From an uncultured Phycisphaeraceae bacterium (GTDB taxonomy: Bacteria; Planctomycetota; Phycisphaerae; Phycisphaerales; UBA1924), in NCBI GenBank assembly GCA_937899905.1, contig CALCCF010000026.1:1-64000 (forward strand): a DNA stretch of 64,000 nucleotides, read 5' to 3'. The translations under genes were made by a program, and so were the position numbers. Each line of letters starts with the position of its first letter. Position 1 is the stretch's first letter. This document shows, one piece after another, positions 28,753 to 37,839 of this stretch. The notes beneath the pieces were generated by a model. It saw nothing but the letters and a program-made list of their open reading frames with translations. It did no database searches and was not told the DNA's origin.

Positions 28753-30962
28753 CGTTCGTTCCTTGTGGATTGCGGTGGGGGTGTCAGGCTACGGGCGGCT
28801 CGTAGGCCAACCCGGAAGGAGTGTGCGCTCACGGGAAGCGTCTTGTGCTGCGTTAGATCTACTGCGGGGAACGGATCGGACCAGTCCAGGCCGCGGTACA
28901 CCGGATTTCCATCGAGCAGCGTACTCGTCCACTCGCCAGCGTTCCCGAGTGTATGGAGGATTGGTGTTCCATCAGACCTCAGGTCTAGCGCAGCAACTTC
29001 GACGGTTGCTCCGGTGTATGCCACGAGCTGATCGCGCCACGCGCTCGAGTTGGCCAAGGCCGGATCGGGCAGGGCGACGGCGTCGTTCATTGGTGCCTCG
29101 TCGCCCCAGGGGAACCGGGCTCCCTCCGGGCCGCGAGTGCCCGCGTCCCACTCTGCGCTGGTGGGCAGGCGCTTCCCTACCCACGCCGCGTAGGCCGCCG
29201 CATCGGTGATCGTGATCTTGACGACGGGCCGGTCGCTCAGGTCGATGCCCCGGATGGCAGCTGGTCGATCGGGGTGGTTGAGGTCCAGTATGAGATCCCA
29301 ATGGGTCGGCGGCGGATGGCCCGTTGCTCGTAGGAAGGCCGCGTACTCGCTGTTGCTGACTTCGTGTACGTCGATCGCGAACGGTGCAAACTCCTGCACG
29401 CGCTCGGCGAGTGGCCCGCTCGCGAAGCCTGGTTCCCCGACACGGTATCGCCCAGGCGCGACGGGATGCATGTCGATCGGTGGATCCGCGTCGAGCAAGC
29501 GCACGAGATAGTCGATTCGTCCTTCGCCGGTAGCGGGCGGTTCCAGTGGGTCTCGCTCGAACGCGCGCACGGAGACTGTGCGAGTCTTCGCTGGATCGAT
29601 CAGCAGATCCAGCTCGCCGAACGCGCCATCAGGCTCGACAATTGTGACCCGGTACATGCCCGCTGGATATCGGCGGGTGAGCGGGAGTGCGCGCGCCGTA
29701 GGCCAGGCCTCGAGCTCTCCCGTCTCGGGATCTGATCGCCGTATGTGCACCACGGATCCCGAGATGTCGGCGTCGATCCTGACCCGAACCAGCGACTGGT
29801 TCGCGATCGACCGTGCCCACACCCCCAGGAAGACGGAGACGCCGACCAAGGCCACGATCACGAACGCGGTCAAGGTGAGCCGGTGCGTCCGAACCTTGCG
29901 CAGCCCACGCCGCGAGAGGCTGGGGGGGCGCGCCAGGATTGGTTCGTCGAGCCTCCAGGATCGGAGGTCCGCCGCGAGTTGGATCGCGGACTGATAGCGG
30001 TCCCGCGGGCGCTTCTCCAGAGCCTTGTGGCAGATCGTCGCGAGATCTCGCGGGATCCATGGACAAACCGACCGTACGGTGGGCGGATCGACGGTCCGGA
30101 GCTCGTGGAGAACCTGGAGCGTGGTGTCGCCGTCGAATGGCCGCTGCCCCGTCAAGAGTTCGTACAGGACGACGCCGAGCGAGAAGATGTCCGACCGGTG
30201 ATCGACGACGGCGCTCTCTGCCGACGCCTGCTCTGGGCTCATGTACTGGGGCGTACCCGGAATGTCGCCTTCCAGCGTCAAGGGCACGGCTGATGCCATG
30301 CGCGCGATGCCGAAATCGGTGAGCTTGGGCTTGCCCTCAGCATCGAGGAGGATGTTGGAGGGCTTCACATCACGGTGGATGACCGGCGGAACCTGCGTGT
30401 GCGCGGACTCGAGGGCGCTTGCGATCCGTTCGACGAAGGAGGCGACCTGTCGCGTGTGCCGACGCTGCGCTGCGGCCCCGCGTTGTGGAGGCGGGTGTTG
30501 GGTGAGCCAGTCCGCGAGTGTGCCGCCGTCCAGGTACTCCATCGCGATGAAGTGCTTACCAGCGCTCTCGCCGTACTGGAACACGCGTGCGACCGCTGGA
30601 TTGTCGATCTGCCCGGCCGCTCGCGCCTCGTTGTAGAAGCGGGCGCGGGCCGTCTCCGAGCCCGTGTAGCGGTCCGCGAGGACCTTGAGCGCGATTTGGC
30701 GATCGAGGATCTCATCGTGGGCTAGGTAGACCACGCCCATCCCGCCCTCGGCGAGCTTGCGGATGACGCGAAACTCCCGTACAGCCTCGGGAGCTCCGTC
30801 CGGCCCGTCACCCCCGCGACTCGAGTGGAGAGCGAGGAGCCGTTCGATCCTCGCCTTCTGGTCCGCGTCTTCGCAGGCTCCGAGAAGGAACGGTTCGCGG
30901 TCCTCTGGGGCGAGATCCAGTGCCGCGAGGAAGATCTCCTTTTCGCTCGAGCCGCTGTTCAA
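28749..30962 (-). CDS. Ser/Thr protein kinase with TM helix and C-terminal formylglycine-generating-enzyme-like (FGE-sulfatase) domain
   Basis: VIHRDVKPSNILLDAEGKPKLTDFGIARM; TM LTAFVIVALVGVSVFLGVW; FGE-type RLPTSAEWDAGTRGPEGARFPWGDE...FRVGLRAAR. Confidence 0.9.
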   Translation of the reverse strand: MNSGSSEKEIFLAALDLAPEDREPFLLGACEDADQKARIERLLALHSSRGGDGPDGAPEAVREFRVIRKLAEGGMGVVYLAHDEILDRQIALKVLADRYTGSETARARFYNEARAAGQIDNPAVARVFQYGESAGKHFIAMEYLDGGTLADWLTQHPPPQRGAAAQRRHTRQVASFVERIASALESAHTQVPPVIHRDVKPSNILLDAEGKPKLTDFGIARMASAVPLTLEGDIPGTPQYMSPEQASAESAVVDHRSDIFSLGVVLYELLTGQRPFDGDTTLQVLHELRTVDPPTVRSVCPWIPRDLATICHKALEKRPRDRYQSAIQLAADLRSWRLDEPILARPPSLSRRGLRKVRTHRLTLTAFVIVALVGVSVFLGVWARSIANQSLVRVRIDADISGSVVHIRRSDPETGELEAWPTARALPLTRRYPAGMYRVTIVEPDGAFGELDLLIDPAKTRTVSVRAFERDPLEPPATGEGRIDYLVRLLDADPPIDMHPVAPGRYRVGEPGFASGPLAERVQEFAPFAIDVHEVSNSEYAAFLRATGHPPPTHWDLILDLNHPDRPAAIRGIDLSDRPVVKITITDAAAYAAWVGKRLPTSAEWDAGTRGPEGARFPWGDEAPMNDAVALPDPALANSSAWRDQLVAYTGATVEVAALDLRSDGTPILHTLGNAGEWTSTLLDGNPVYRGLDWSDPFPAVDLTQHKTLPVSAHSFRVGLRAARSLTPPPQSTRNER

Positions 30963-31047
30963 CGTCGCGTCCTTTGCGGGAGCCGGCTGACTCCTTGGCG
31001 TACCACCGCGAGCGTTCCGGTGGTGTGCGCGCCCGAGGGGGTTCTTT

Positions 31048-31623
31048 TCACCGGTCGGTCTGCTCGCGAAGCCAGGCGATCGCGTAGCCCAGATCCCTGC
31101 GAACCGTGTGCAGCGATAGGCCGGTCAGGTCCGAGATCTCGCGGAGTGTGCGGCCGCTGTACACCCGGTGTTCCAGGATCCTCGCCGACTGCTCGTCCTC
31201 CTGTCGCAACGCTTCGAGCGCGTCATCGAGCTCCAAGGCATCGATTTGCAGGCATTCCTCGCCAGTTGGTACATCGATGAGGGGCTGACGCTCTCGGTCA
31301 CCCCCGCGCTTCTTGGCCGTGGCCTGTCGAGCCAGATCCGCGAATGCATCGCGCATCGCGCGGCCGAGTAAGTAGAAGAAGTGTGCCCGGTCCTCGGGGG
31401 CCAGAGACTCGCGACCGAGGAGTCGGAGGCACGCTTCGTTGGCGAGCTCGGTCCCCGACAGCGAAGCGCTGCGGATCGACAGCCCATTGAGCTTCGCCTG
31501 TGCGATCCGGCGAACCTCGGGGTGGACCTGGGCCCAGAGCTGTTCGCTCGCACCCGGCTCTCCTGCACGAGATCGCTGGATGAGCGAAGTAATCGTTCCC
31601 GGATTGGTGCCCCCGGTCGTCAT
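31048..31623 (-). CDS. ECF sigma factor (planctomycete Sigma70_ECF type)
   Basis: LIQRSRAGEPGASEQLWAQVHPEVRRIAQAKL...ELANEACLRLL...FFYLLGRAMRDAFADLARQATAKKRGGD...SLHTVRRDLGYAIAWL. Confidence 0.88.
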   Translation of the reverse strand: MTTGGTNPGTITSLIQRSRAGEPGASEQLWAQVHPEVRRIAQAKLNGLSIRSASLSGTELANEACLRLLGRESLAPEDRAHFFYLLGRAMRDAFADLARQATAKKRGGDRERQPLIDVPTGEECLQIDALELDDALEALRQEDEQSARILEHRVYSGRTLREISDLTGLSLHTVRRDLGYAIAWLREQTDR

Positions 31624-31775
31624 TGCGAGTCATGTTAGCCCACCACGACATTATTTTGGAAGTGCGCGCATGCGGCCTGGTAGATTGCGGTGGAGCGGTG
31701 ACAAGGAGTTCGTCCGGCTGTCGATCCACGGGCGACCGGCTCCCCCTCGCCTTTCGAGCAGTCCCGTCCCCCGTC

Positions 31776-31814
31776 GGACAGTGAGGCCGGACAGCGAGGC
31801 CGGACAGCGAGGCC
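31776..31814. repeat. Three tandem 13-bp repeats GGACAG(T/C)GAGGCC
   Basis: GGACAGTGAGGCC GGACAGCGAGGCC GGACAGCGAGGCC, upstream of 31893 CDS. Confidence 0.8.
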
Positions 31815-31892
31815 GGGCCGCGATCGTTCATGGGGCATCGTCGAATTGAACATGCGTGCGACTGGGCGCGGATTCCCAGAGAAAGGCGAGTG

Positions 31893-33149
31893 ATGTTACG
31901 TGTCCGGTCGAATTTGCGAGTGGCGGTGGTCGTTGTGCCGGTTCTTACCCTGGGTGCTTGTGCCGGTCTGCCCAATTCGTTCGACCGCAAGGGCGAGCGC
32001 GTCCAATTGAACCTCCTCACCTACGACCAGCTGGAGGCGTATCCCCAGCGGGCCAACTGGCGCGAGGGGAACCCGCGTAAGACCGAGTTCGAGGCAACCC
32101 TTGCATCCATCCTGCCGGAAGAGCGGCTGAATTCGGCCGAAGCGTACAGCCCGATCGAAGAGGGGGCTCGAACCGAGAGCGTGGCGATCGCGGCAGCGGC
32201 GATCCCCCTGGTTGCCGGATTCGTCATCGATACCGTGCAGAGCGAGCTCTCGAAGGATGCCAAGCGATACGAAGCGCAGTTCGGCTCGGTGACCTACCAC
32301 TACAGCTTCTGGACAATCGATGCTCTGGGCGAGCAACCGATTGAGTCCGAGGCTGAGCGCCGGTTGTACGAGTTCATGGCCGGGGAGATCGATCAAGCCG
32401 TCGAGGAGCGCCTCGTAGCGATTCCCAAGTCGCTGATTGCGGGCGAGTCAGCCCGCCCGGTACCGGTCGATGATCTGGTTGAAACGGTGCAGAACGATCC
32501 GGATAGCGATTGGGGCACCACGTCTGAGATGATCCGCCGATCCGGAGAGCTCCAGGAGACCCTGTTGGCGGGGCGCTCCACGCTGCGTCCGACCTTCGCA
32601 GGATTCGAGGTGATCCGCCGGACCAGCAAGTCCGATCCCGCGTTCCGCTTCGTTGGAGCGTTCGTACCATCGCGCGCCGATCCTCGGCTGTTCCTGATCC
32701 GTCCCCTGTTCCTTGAGGTGGATTCCTCGAAGGCGAAGGTCGCGAAGACCGACGGCGCGTCGCTGACCATCGAACTGGACATGGAACTCGTTGGATCGTG
32801 GCTCGCGAAGAACGACGCCTTCCAGACCGCAACGCTGGCAACGGCCAAGTGGGCCTGGTCTGGTTTCGATATGACCTCCGAAGACCACTTCATTTGCGCG
32901 GACTTCGCGGACCCGGACGGCGGCCAGATCGACGGTCCGCACATCGCCGGGTGGTTCCCGGGTGTGCCCCGGTCGAAGGACATCCCCGGCCGTGACCCGG
33001 GCGCACCGCACGGCGGCGCGTTCCGGCTTGCCATCAACGTGACCGAACGCGACGAGAGCAAGGCGCCGCAGTACCTTGAGCGGGCAGCAAAGCTGCTTGG
33101 AGACAACAAGGAACAGATCATCAAGCAACTCCAGAGTGCGGTGCAGTAG
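31893..33149 (+). CDS. Hypothetical lipoprotein
   Basis: MLRVRSNLRVAVVVVPVLTLGACAGLPN lipobox; long ORF, unknown family. Confidence 0.6.
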   Translation: MLRVRSNLRVAVVVVPVLTLGACAGLPNSFDRKGERVQLNLLTYDQLEAYPQRANWREGNPRKTEFEATLASILPEERLNSAEAYSPIEEGARTESVAIAAAAIPLVAGFVIDTVQSELSKDAKRYEAQFGSVTYHYSFWTIDALGEQPIESEAERRLYEFMAGEIDQAVEERLVAIPKSLIAGESARPVPVDDLVETVQNDPDSDWGTTSEMIRRSGELQETLLAGRSTLRPTFAGFEVIRRTSKSDPAFRFVGAFVPSRADPRLFLIRPLFLEVDSSKAKVAKTDGASLTIELDMELVGSWLAKNDAFQTATLATAKWAWSGFDMTSEDHFICADFADPDGGQIDGPHIAGWFPGVPRSKDIPGRDPGAPHGGAFRLAINVTERDESKAPQYLERAAKLLGDNKEQIIKQLQSAVQ

Positions 33150-33151
33150 CG

Positions 33152-33826
33152 ATGCCCCCCGGCCGTCACAGTGTTGCGCCCCTGATCCGAGCCGCCGCAC
33201 TGCTCGTCGACGGCGGCGAGGCCCCGTGCCCAGAGCGGCTGAGGTCCGACGCCGAAGCCACGAGGCGGAACAACGCGGGCTGGCTTCACGCCCCCGGCGT
33301 TCTGGGGGTTGGCATAGGCCGACGCGTTTGTGGTGGGGAGACGCTCGAAGAACTCGTCCTCACGGTGTTCGTGCGGCACAAGCAAATGCCAGTTGACGCA
33401 AGCTCGAGGGTCCCAAAGTGGATCCGCATACCGGGCTTGAAGGAGCGTGTGCGCACCGACGTGGAGCCCCTTGGCGATCTCCGCCCCGAGACCAATCTGG
33501 CTCGTGTGAGACCGATCCAGCCTGGCTACAGCGTCGCCCATCCAAAGGCAGCGCCCGGTTCTATCGGGTGCTTGCTCCGAGAACGGAGCACGGATGAACT
33601 CTACATCCTCAGCAATTCGCATGTGCTCGCGGACTCGGGCGTCGGGCGACGCGACGCGTGGGTGCTGCAGCCGGCGGCGGGTGATTGTTCGCGTACGAGC
33701 CGTTCCCGCGTGGCAAAGCTCGCGGATTGGATACCGTTTCGCTACTCACTTGCGCTCTACAACAACGAGGTGGACGCAGCGATTGCCGGTCCGATCGACC
33801 GGGATGACGCAACGAGCTTCATCTAG
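33152..33826 (+). CDS. Trypsin-like serine protease, N-terminal segment (His/Asp part)
   Basis: GSIGCLLRERSTDELYILSNSHVLADSG (catalytic His), NNEVDAAIAGPI (Asp); ends at TAG, same frame as next ORF. Confidence 0.7.
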   Translation: MPPGRHSVAPLIRAAALLVDGGEAPCPERLRSDAEATRRNNAGWLHAPGVLGVGIGRRVCGGETLEELVLTVFVRHKQMPVDASSRVPKWIRIPGLKERVRTDVEPLGDLRPETNLARVRPIQPGYSVAHPKAAPGSIGCLLRERSTDELYILSNSHVLADSGVGRRDAWVLQPAAGDCSRTSRSRVAKLADWIPFRYSLALYNNEVDAAIAGPIDRDDATSFI

Positions 33827-33835
33827 GAGAGCGGT

Positions 33836-34219
33836 GTGCCCGCCGGGATTGCCAGGGCGAGCCGTGTGGGGGGCTGCGTCCAGAAGAGTGGCCGCACGAC
33901 GGGACAGACCGTTGGCGAAGTGAAGCACGTGGGCTGCCGCCTCTCGCTCGAGTACAAGCGACGCGGCCGGCGTGGCATGCATCGCGTCGGCTTTAGCGGG
34001 CTTGTCCGTTGCACATCGTTCACCGAGGGTGGCGATAGCGGGGCCGTGGTCCTGAATCGGGCGCGCCGCGTCGTTGGTCTCCATGTCGCAGGGTCGAGAT
34101 CGAGCAGCTTCTTCTGTCCGATCCAGTCGGTGATTGACGCGTTCGACGAGCGGGGATGGGACCTCGAGGTTGTCACCACCAAGTCTGCCCGCCGCCGCCC
34201 AAGCACGCTTCCCTGCTAG
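33836..34219 (+). CDS. Trypsin-like serine protease, C-terminal segment (Ser part)
   Basis: GCVQKSGRTTGQTVGEVKHV...SFTEGGDSGAVVLNRARRVVGLHVAG (catalytic Ser in GDSGA); GTG start preceded by AGGAGA. Confidence 0.65.
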   Translation: MPAGIARASRVGGCVQKSGRTTGQTVGEVKHVGCRLSLEYKRRGRRGMHRVGFSGLVRCTSFTEGGDSGAVVLNRARRVVGLHVAGSRSSSFFCPIQSVIDAFDERGWDLEVVTTKSARRRPSTLPC

Positions 34220-34228
34220 AGAGCCATC

Positions 34229-35203
34229 GTGATCCAGGAGCCACACATGTTCACACACATACTCGCCGTCTCAGTCGGCTTCGTCGCGATCATCTTGTTG
34301 CTCAGCCTCATTGTGACGATCATCTCCGACACGGTGCTCGTGCTGTTTCGTATTCGTGGTCGGCTTTTTTGCTACGGCGCGGTGTCGTGCATCAACGCGA
34401 CATTCCCAAAATTTCGAATCAAGTTGTCGGATCTTAAAAAGGCACAAAAGGAGTACGGCCATCTCATCCCTCGGGGGCGCATCGAAGCCAAGGACCTTGA
34501 GCAGCTTGCCCACATCCTTGGGGCGCCGGCGATGGACGACGCAATGACCGAACGGCTCCATGGCATGTTCCACCTGATGGAACGGAGGACAAGTGAGTGC
34601 TTCAAGGGTTGGGTTCGCATCGTCACCGTGTCCGTGTCGCTCGTCGTCGCGATCGCAATGCCAGCCGACAGCTTCGATATCATCCAGCGTCTCGACCGAG
34701 ACGCCGCGTTGCGCGCAACACTCGTCGATCTCAGCCGGACCGTTGTCGAGTCCGACATCCAGCGGCCAGACACCACCATGGAGATAGCCGCGGCGGCTCT
34801 CAACGAACTGGCTGAGACTCGTTCGGACGTGCCGGCCGTGATCTGCGCCCCGCGCGATCGGACCCCCGAAGAGGTCATCGCAGGTCTATGCGATGAGCTC
34901 GCCGGCAATGCAGAACTCGCCGAGATCGTTCAGGAGTATCGCGGGCTCGTTCGGAAGCTCGAGACACGCGCCCGTGCCGAAGCGAACCAAACGGTCTCAC
35001 AAGCCTCTTTGCATCTCGCAGAGCTCGTGCTCAAGCCGTTCAACTACAGTTCGGACTCTTTCGCAAGCCCGTCAAGCTACCTTGGGGTGCTCGTGACGGC
35101 GCTCTTGTTAAGTCTCGGAGCTCCATTCTGGTTCGACACCCTGGGACGCCTCATCGGCATGCTCGACCGGTCGAAGAAGACGGGCCGCGTTGAAGCGAAG
35201 TAG
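34229..35203 (+). CDS. Hypothetical membrane protein
   Basis: TM helices at N-terminus, middle (IVTVSVSLVVAIAMPADS) and C-terminus (YLGVLVTALLLSLGAPFWFDTL). Confidence 0.6.
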   Translation: MIQEPHMFTHILAVSVGFVAIILLLSLIVTIISDTVLVLFRIRGRLFCYGAVSCINATFPKFRIKLSDLKKAQKEYGHLIPRGRIEAKDLEQLAHILGAPAMDDAMTERLHGMFHLMERRTSECFKGWVRIVTVSVSLVVAIAMPADSFDIIQRLDRDAALRATLVDLSRTVVESDIQRPDTTMEIAAAALNELAETRSDVPAVICAPRDRTPEEVIAGLCDELAGNAELAEIVQEYRGLVRKLETRARAEANQTVSQASLHLAELVLKPFNYSSDSFASPSSYLGVLVTALLLSLGAPFWFDTLGRLIGMLDRSKKTGRVEAK

Positions 35204-35338
35204 ATGCACGTCGGAGCGATACCAATTGTGTCTCGGCCTCGTGCATGAGACCGGATTGAGTCGGAGTTAACCCCGATGCCACGATGCCCGGCGGCCGGCC
35301 TGGGGCGAGCGGGGGTCTTCGATGTCAGATAGTGTCAC

Positions 35339-36199
35339 TCAGTGCGCCGCAGGTGAGTGCATCGACTCGACCCGCTCGATGGCACGAACCAGGCGATGCG
35401 ATATAGGCATCTCGTCCCGGATCTTGACCGTCGAGGCTGTAGCCTCCAGGTGTGAGGGAACCCAGCCGGGGAAGAACGAGAGGCTGGTGCGCGACTCGAT
35501 CTCGGCGACTGTTGATCGATACGCAAGCGGTGAGCCGCCAGACGTGTCTTGTGGGATCAGCAGCGCCAGAACGTCGACGTTCGACATCCGGTCGTAGGGC
35601 CAGCGCCTCGGGTCCACGGTGATGCAGAAGTAGGCTTCGGGAATCGGGACGCGCTTGCCGTTGTCACGCTCGATGACATCTGGATCATCGCCGAAGACCG
35701 GGCCGATCATCGCCCAGACGTGGTCCTCGCCGCGGGTATTCTCGATGTCGAGTATGGCCCGCTCGAGCTTGAGCCAGACGCCTGTGTTCAGAGAGCCACG
35801 CTGCGGGCTCATGTTGGACATGAAGAACGTCTCCAATTGGGCGCGGCGTCCAAACTGCTTGTTGATGGCCTGGTTGGGGGCCATATGCCCGACGTGGTAC
35901 TGCACTCCGTTGTGCTTGCCGAAGGTCTTGCTGCTCAGGCGAGCCTCCGGCGCGATTCTCTTGTCCTCGTAATACAAGTGCGGTCGCTCGAAGTCGACAT
36001 CACGATCCGCGTGAGCGATCCTGTACGCGACCCAGGATGGCTGGTACCGCTTCGGGCAGAATCCGACTACGAATCCCGTGTTCACGAGCACCTCTACCGG
36101 GTGATTCGCGTCATGATTTTCCGGAGGCCCAAGGAAGCAAAACAGGTCGATGACATGCGCCTCGTGTATCGACGAAGGATGGACCGTCGTAAGTGTCAT
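35339..36199 (-). CDS. DNA/RNA non-specific endonuclease (NUC1-type)
   Basis: GVQYHVGHMAPNQAINKQFGRRAQLETFFMSNMSPQRGSLNTGVWLKLE; catalytic H(V)GHMAPN, normally DRGH. Confidence 0.8.
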   Translation of the reverse strand: MTLTTVHPSSIHEAHVIDLFCFLGPPENHDANHPVEVLVNTGFVVGFCPKRYQPSWVAYRIAHADRDVDFERPHLYYEDKRIAPEARLSSKTFGKHNGVQYHVGHMAPNQAINKQFGRRAQLETFFMSNMSPQRGSLNTGVWLKLERAILDIENTRGEDHVWAMIGPVFGDDPDVIERDNGKRVPIPEAYFCITVDPRRWPYDRMSNVDVLALLIPQDTSGGSPLAYRSTVAEIESRTSLSFFPGWVPSHLEATASTVKIRDEMPISHRLVRAIERVESMHSPAAH

Positions 36200-36593
36200 G
36201 TGTTTACCTCCACTCGCGTTGCCTCAGCGCTGCATATCTCCTCTGAGCCGGAGTCTGAGGCCCTTGCCCGGGCACCTGACATGGCCCTGGCCTGCTACGT
36301 GCGATCACTATACAAGAAGTTTGTACAGAAGTGACACTGAACGAGAATCAAGGCTTGGATCGACGGTCGGTCTCCATCGATTCGACACCGAAAGCCGTTG
36401 GGACGACTTTGCTGCCGAATGCGTGTAGAGACGGATGCGATGTCGGATCCGCGCATGCCAGGGCATGGCTCGGGGCTTGGGTCACCAACTGGCACAGCCG
36501 CCCGAGCTTTCCTGTCGCTCGATTCGGCCTTAGCAGGGACACTATTGGGACACCGGCCTGATGAGACCTGTCCGACCCGCCGCAACCGCCCAC

Positions 36594-36621
36594 AAAACAA
36601 GGCCCTGCGATTGCAGGGCCT
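36594..36621 (-). terminator. Rho-independent terminator downstream of tRNA-Ser
   Basis: On minus strand AGGCCCTGC-AATC-GCAGGGCCT followed by TGTTTTG. Confidence 0.7.
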
Positions 36622-36628
36622 CTGGGAA

Positions 36629-36716
36629 CGGAGAGGGGGGGATTCGAACCCCCGATGACCACGAAGGCCATACCGGATTTCGAATCCGGCGCGTTCAACC
36701 GCTCCGCCACCTCTCC
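36629..36716 (-). tRNA. tRNA-Ser(CGA)
   Basis: 88 nt; acceptor GGAGAGG/CCTCTCC, discriminator G, anticodon arm CCGGA-TTCGAAA-TCCGG (anticodon CGA), long variable arm, T-loop GGTTCGAATCC. Confidence 0.93.
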
Positions 36717-36782
36717 AGTGGGGGGCAATTTGTAGGCTCGCAGACGCTGGCGGGCGACGTGAAATGCCAACAATGACCGCAC

Positions 36783-37373
36783 ATGGCCCAGCCTACCGAC
36801 CTCACTCGCACCGAGAACCCTCCGATCACCAGGGCGCACCTTTGGGCGTTGGGCATCCCGGGCTTCGCGCTGCTTACCGCCCTTGGGGCGCACATCGCGA
36901 TCCCGTTGCCGCCCGATGGAGTGCCGATGACGCTCCAGACGCTGTTTGTCGTGCTGGCGGCGATGTGCCTAGGGCCTAGGGCCGGCACGCTCAGCATGGT
37001 TCTCTACATCGCGGCTGGCATGATCGGCGTCCCGCTGTTCGCCGAGGGCGAGGTCGGGCTCGCGGTCATCCTCGGCCAGACCGGGGGCTATCTCGTTGGC
37101 TTTGTGCTGTGCCAGCCGGTGGTGGGGCTCGTCGTCAGGCGAAGAGATGGCTCTTCGCGCGGCTGGCTCGCCATCGTGACCGCCGTGCTGGCTGCCCACG
37201 CCGTGGTGTTCGCGGTGGGGGTCCCTTGGCTGGCCGTCGTGCGGGAGTTCTCGCTCTGGCGAGCGATCGAGGGCGGCATGGTGCCCTTCCTCCCTGGCAT
37301 GGTCATTAAGAGCATCATCGCCGTGCTGATCGGCTTGGTGTGCATGCCGTGGTGCATGCGGCGGGTCTGGTAG
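36783..37373 (+). CDS. bioY: Biotin transporter BioY
   Basis: IPLPPDGVPMTLQTLFVVLAAMCLGPRAGTLSMVLYIAAGMIGVPLFAEG...GQTGGYLVGF. Confidence 0.9.
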   Translation: MAQPTDLTRTENPPITRAHLWALGIPGFALLTALGAHIAIPLPPDGVPMTLQTLFVVLAAMCLGPRAGTLSMVLYIAAGMIGVPLFAEGEVGLAVILGQTGGYLVGFVLCQPVVGLVVRRRDGSSRGWLAIVTAVLAAHAVVFAVGVPWLAVVREFSLWRAIEGGMVPFLPGMVIKSIIAVLIGLVCMPWCMRRVW

Positions 37374-37488
37374 ATTTTTTTCTGACTCGTGTCGAAAACG
37401 GCGTGGGCCGTTCGTCTACAGGACGAACACCAAGGCCGCACGCGTCTGGCGGCCTGAAACACCACGGGATACCCGAGAGGAGCCCACC

Positions 37489-37839
37489 ATGTCCAAGTTC
37501 GTCATGATGCTGTTCGACAACCCCGCCGACTTCGCCGATTTCTCGCCCGAGCAAATGCAGCAGGTCGTCCAGGAATACGGCTCGTGGGCCGAGCAGATGG
37601 CCAAGGAAGGCAAGTTTGTGAGCGGCGAGAAGCTGACCGAGGATGGCGGCAAGATCATCGCACGCCGCGGCGACGGGATCACGGTGACGGACGGCCCTTT
37701 TGCGGAGAGTAAGGAAGTGCTCGGCGGCATCTTTATCATCCAAGCGGCGTCTTACGACGACGCTGTGGAGATCGCCAAGACGAGCCCGCACGTGAAGTAC
37801 GGCGCGTCCACCCACGTTCGCCAGATCGATGACGTCTGA
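37489..37839 (+). CDS. YCII/DGPF domain protein
   Basis: MSKFVMMLFDNPADFADFSPEQMQQVVQEYGSWAEQM...VTDGPFAESKEVLGGIFIIQA. Confidence 0.88.
   Translation: MSKFVMMLFDNPADFADFSPEQMQQVVQEYGSWAEQMAKEGKFVSGEKLTEDGGKIIARRGDGITVTDGPFAESKEVLGGIFIIQAASYDDAVEIAKTSPHVKYGASTHVRQIDDV

Noticed and set aside
36594-36716. Integrase-type att duplication of the tRNA-Ser 3' end bounding the 27-36 kb island
   Set aside because: I could not find a second copy of the GGTTCGAATCCCCCCTCTCC-type sequence in the window, so the island boundary at tRNA-Ser is positional only.
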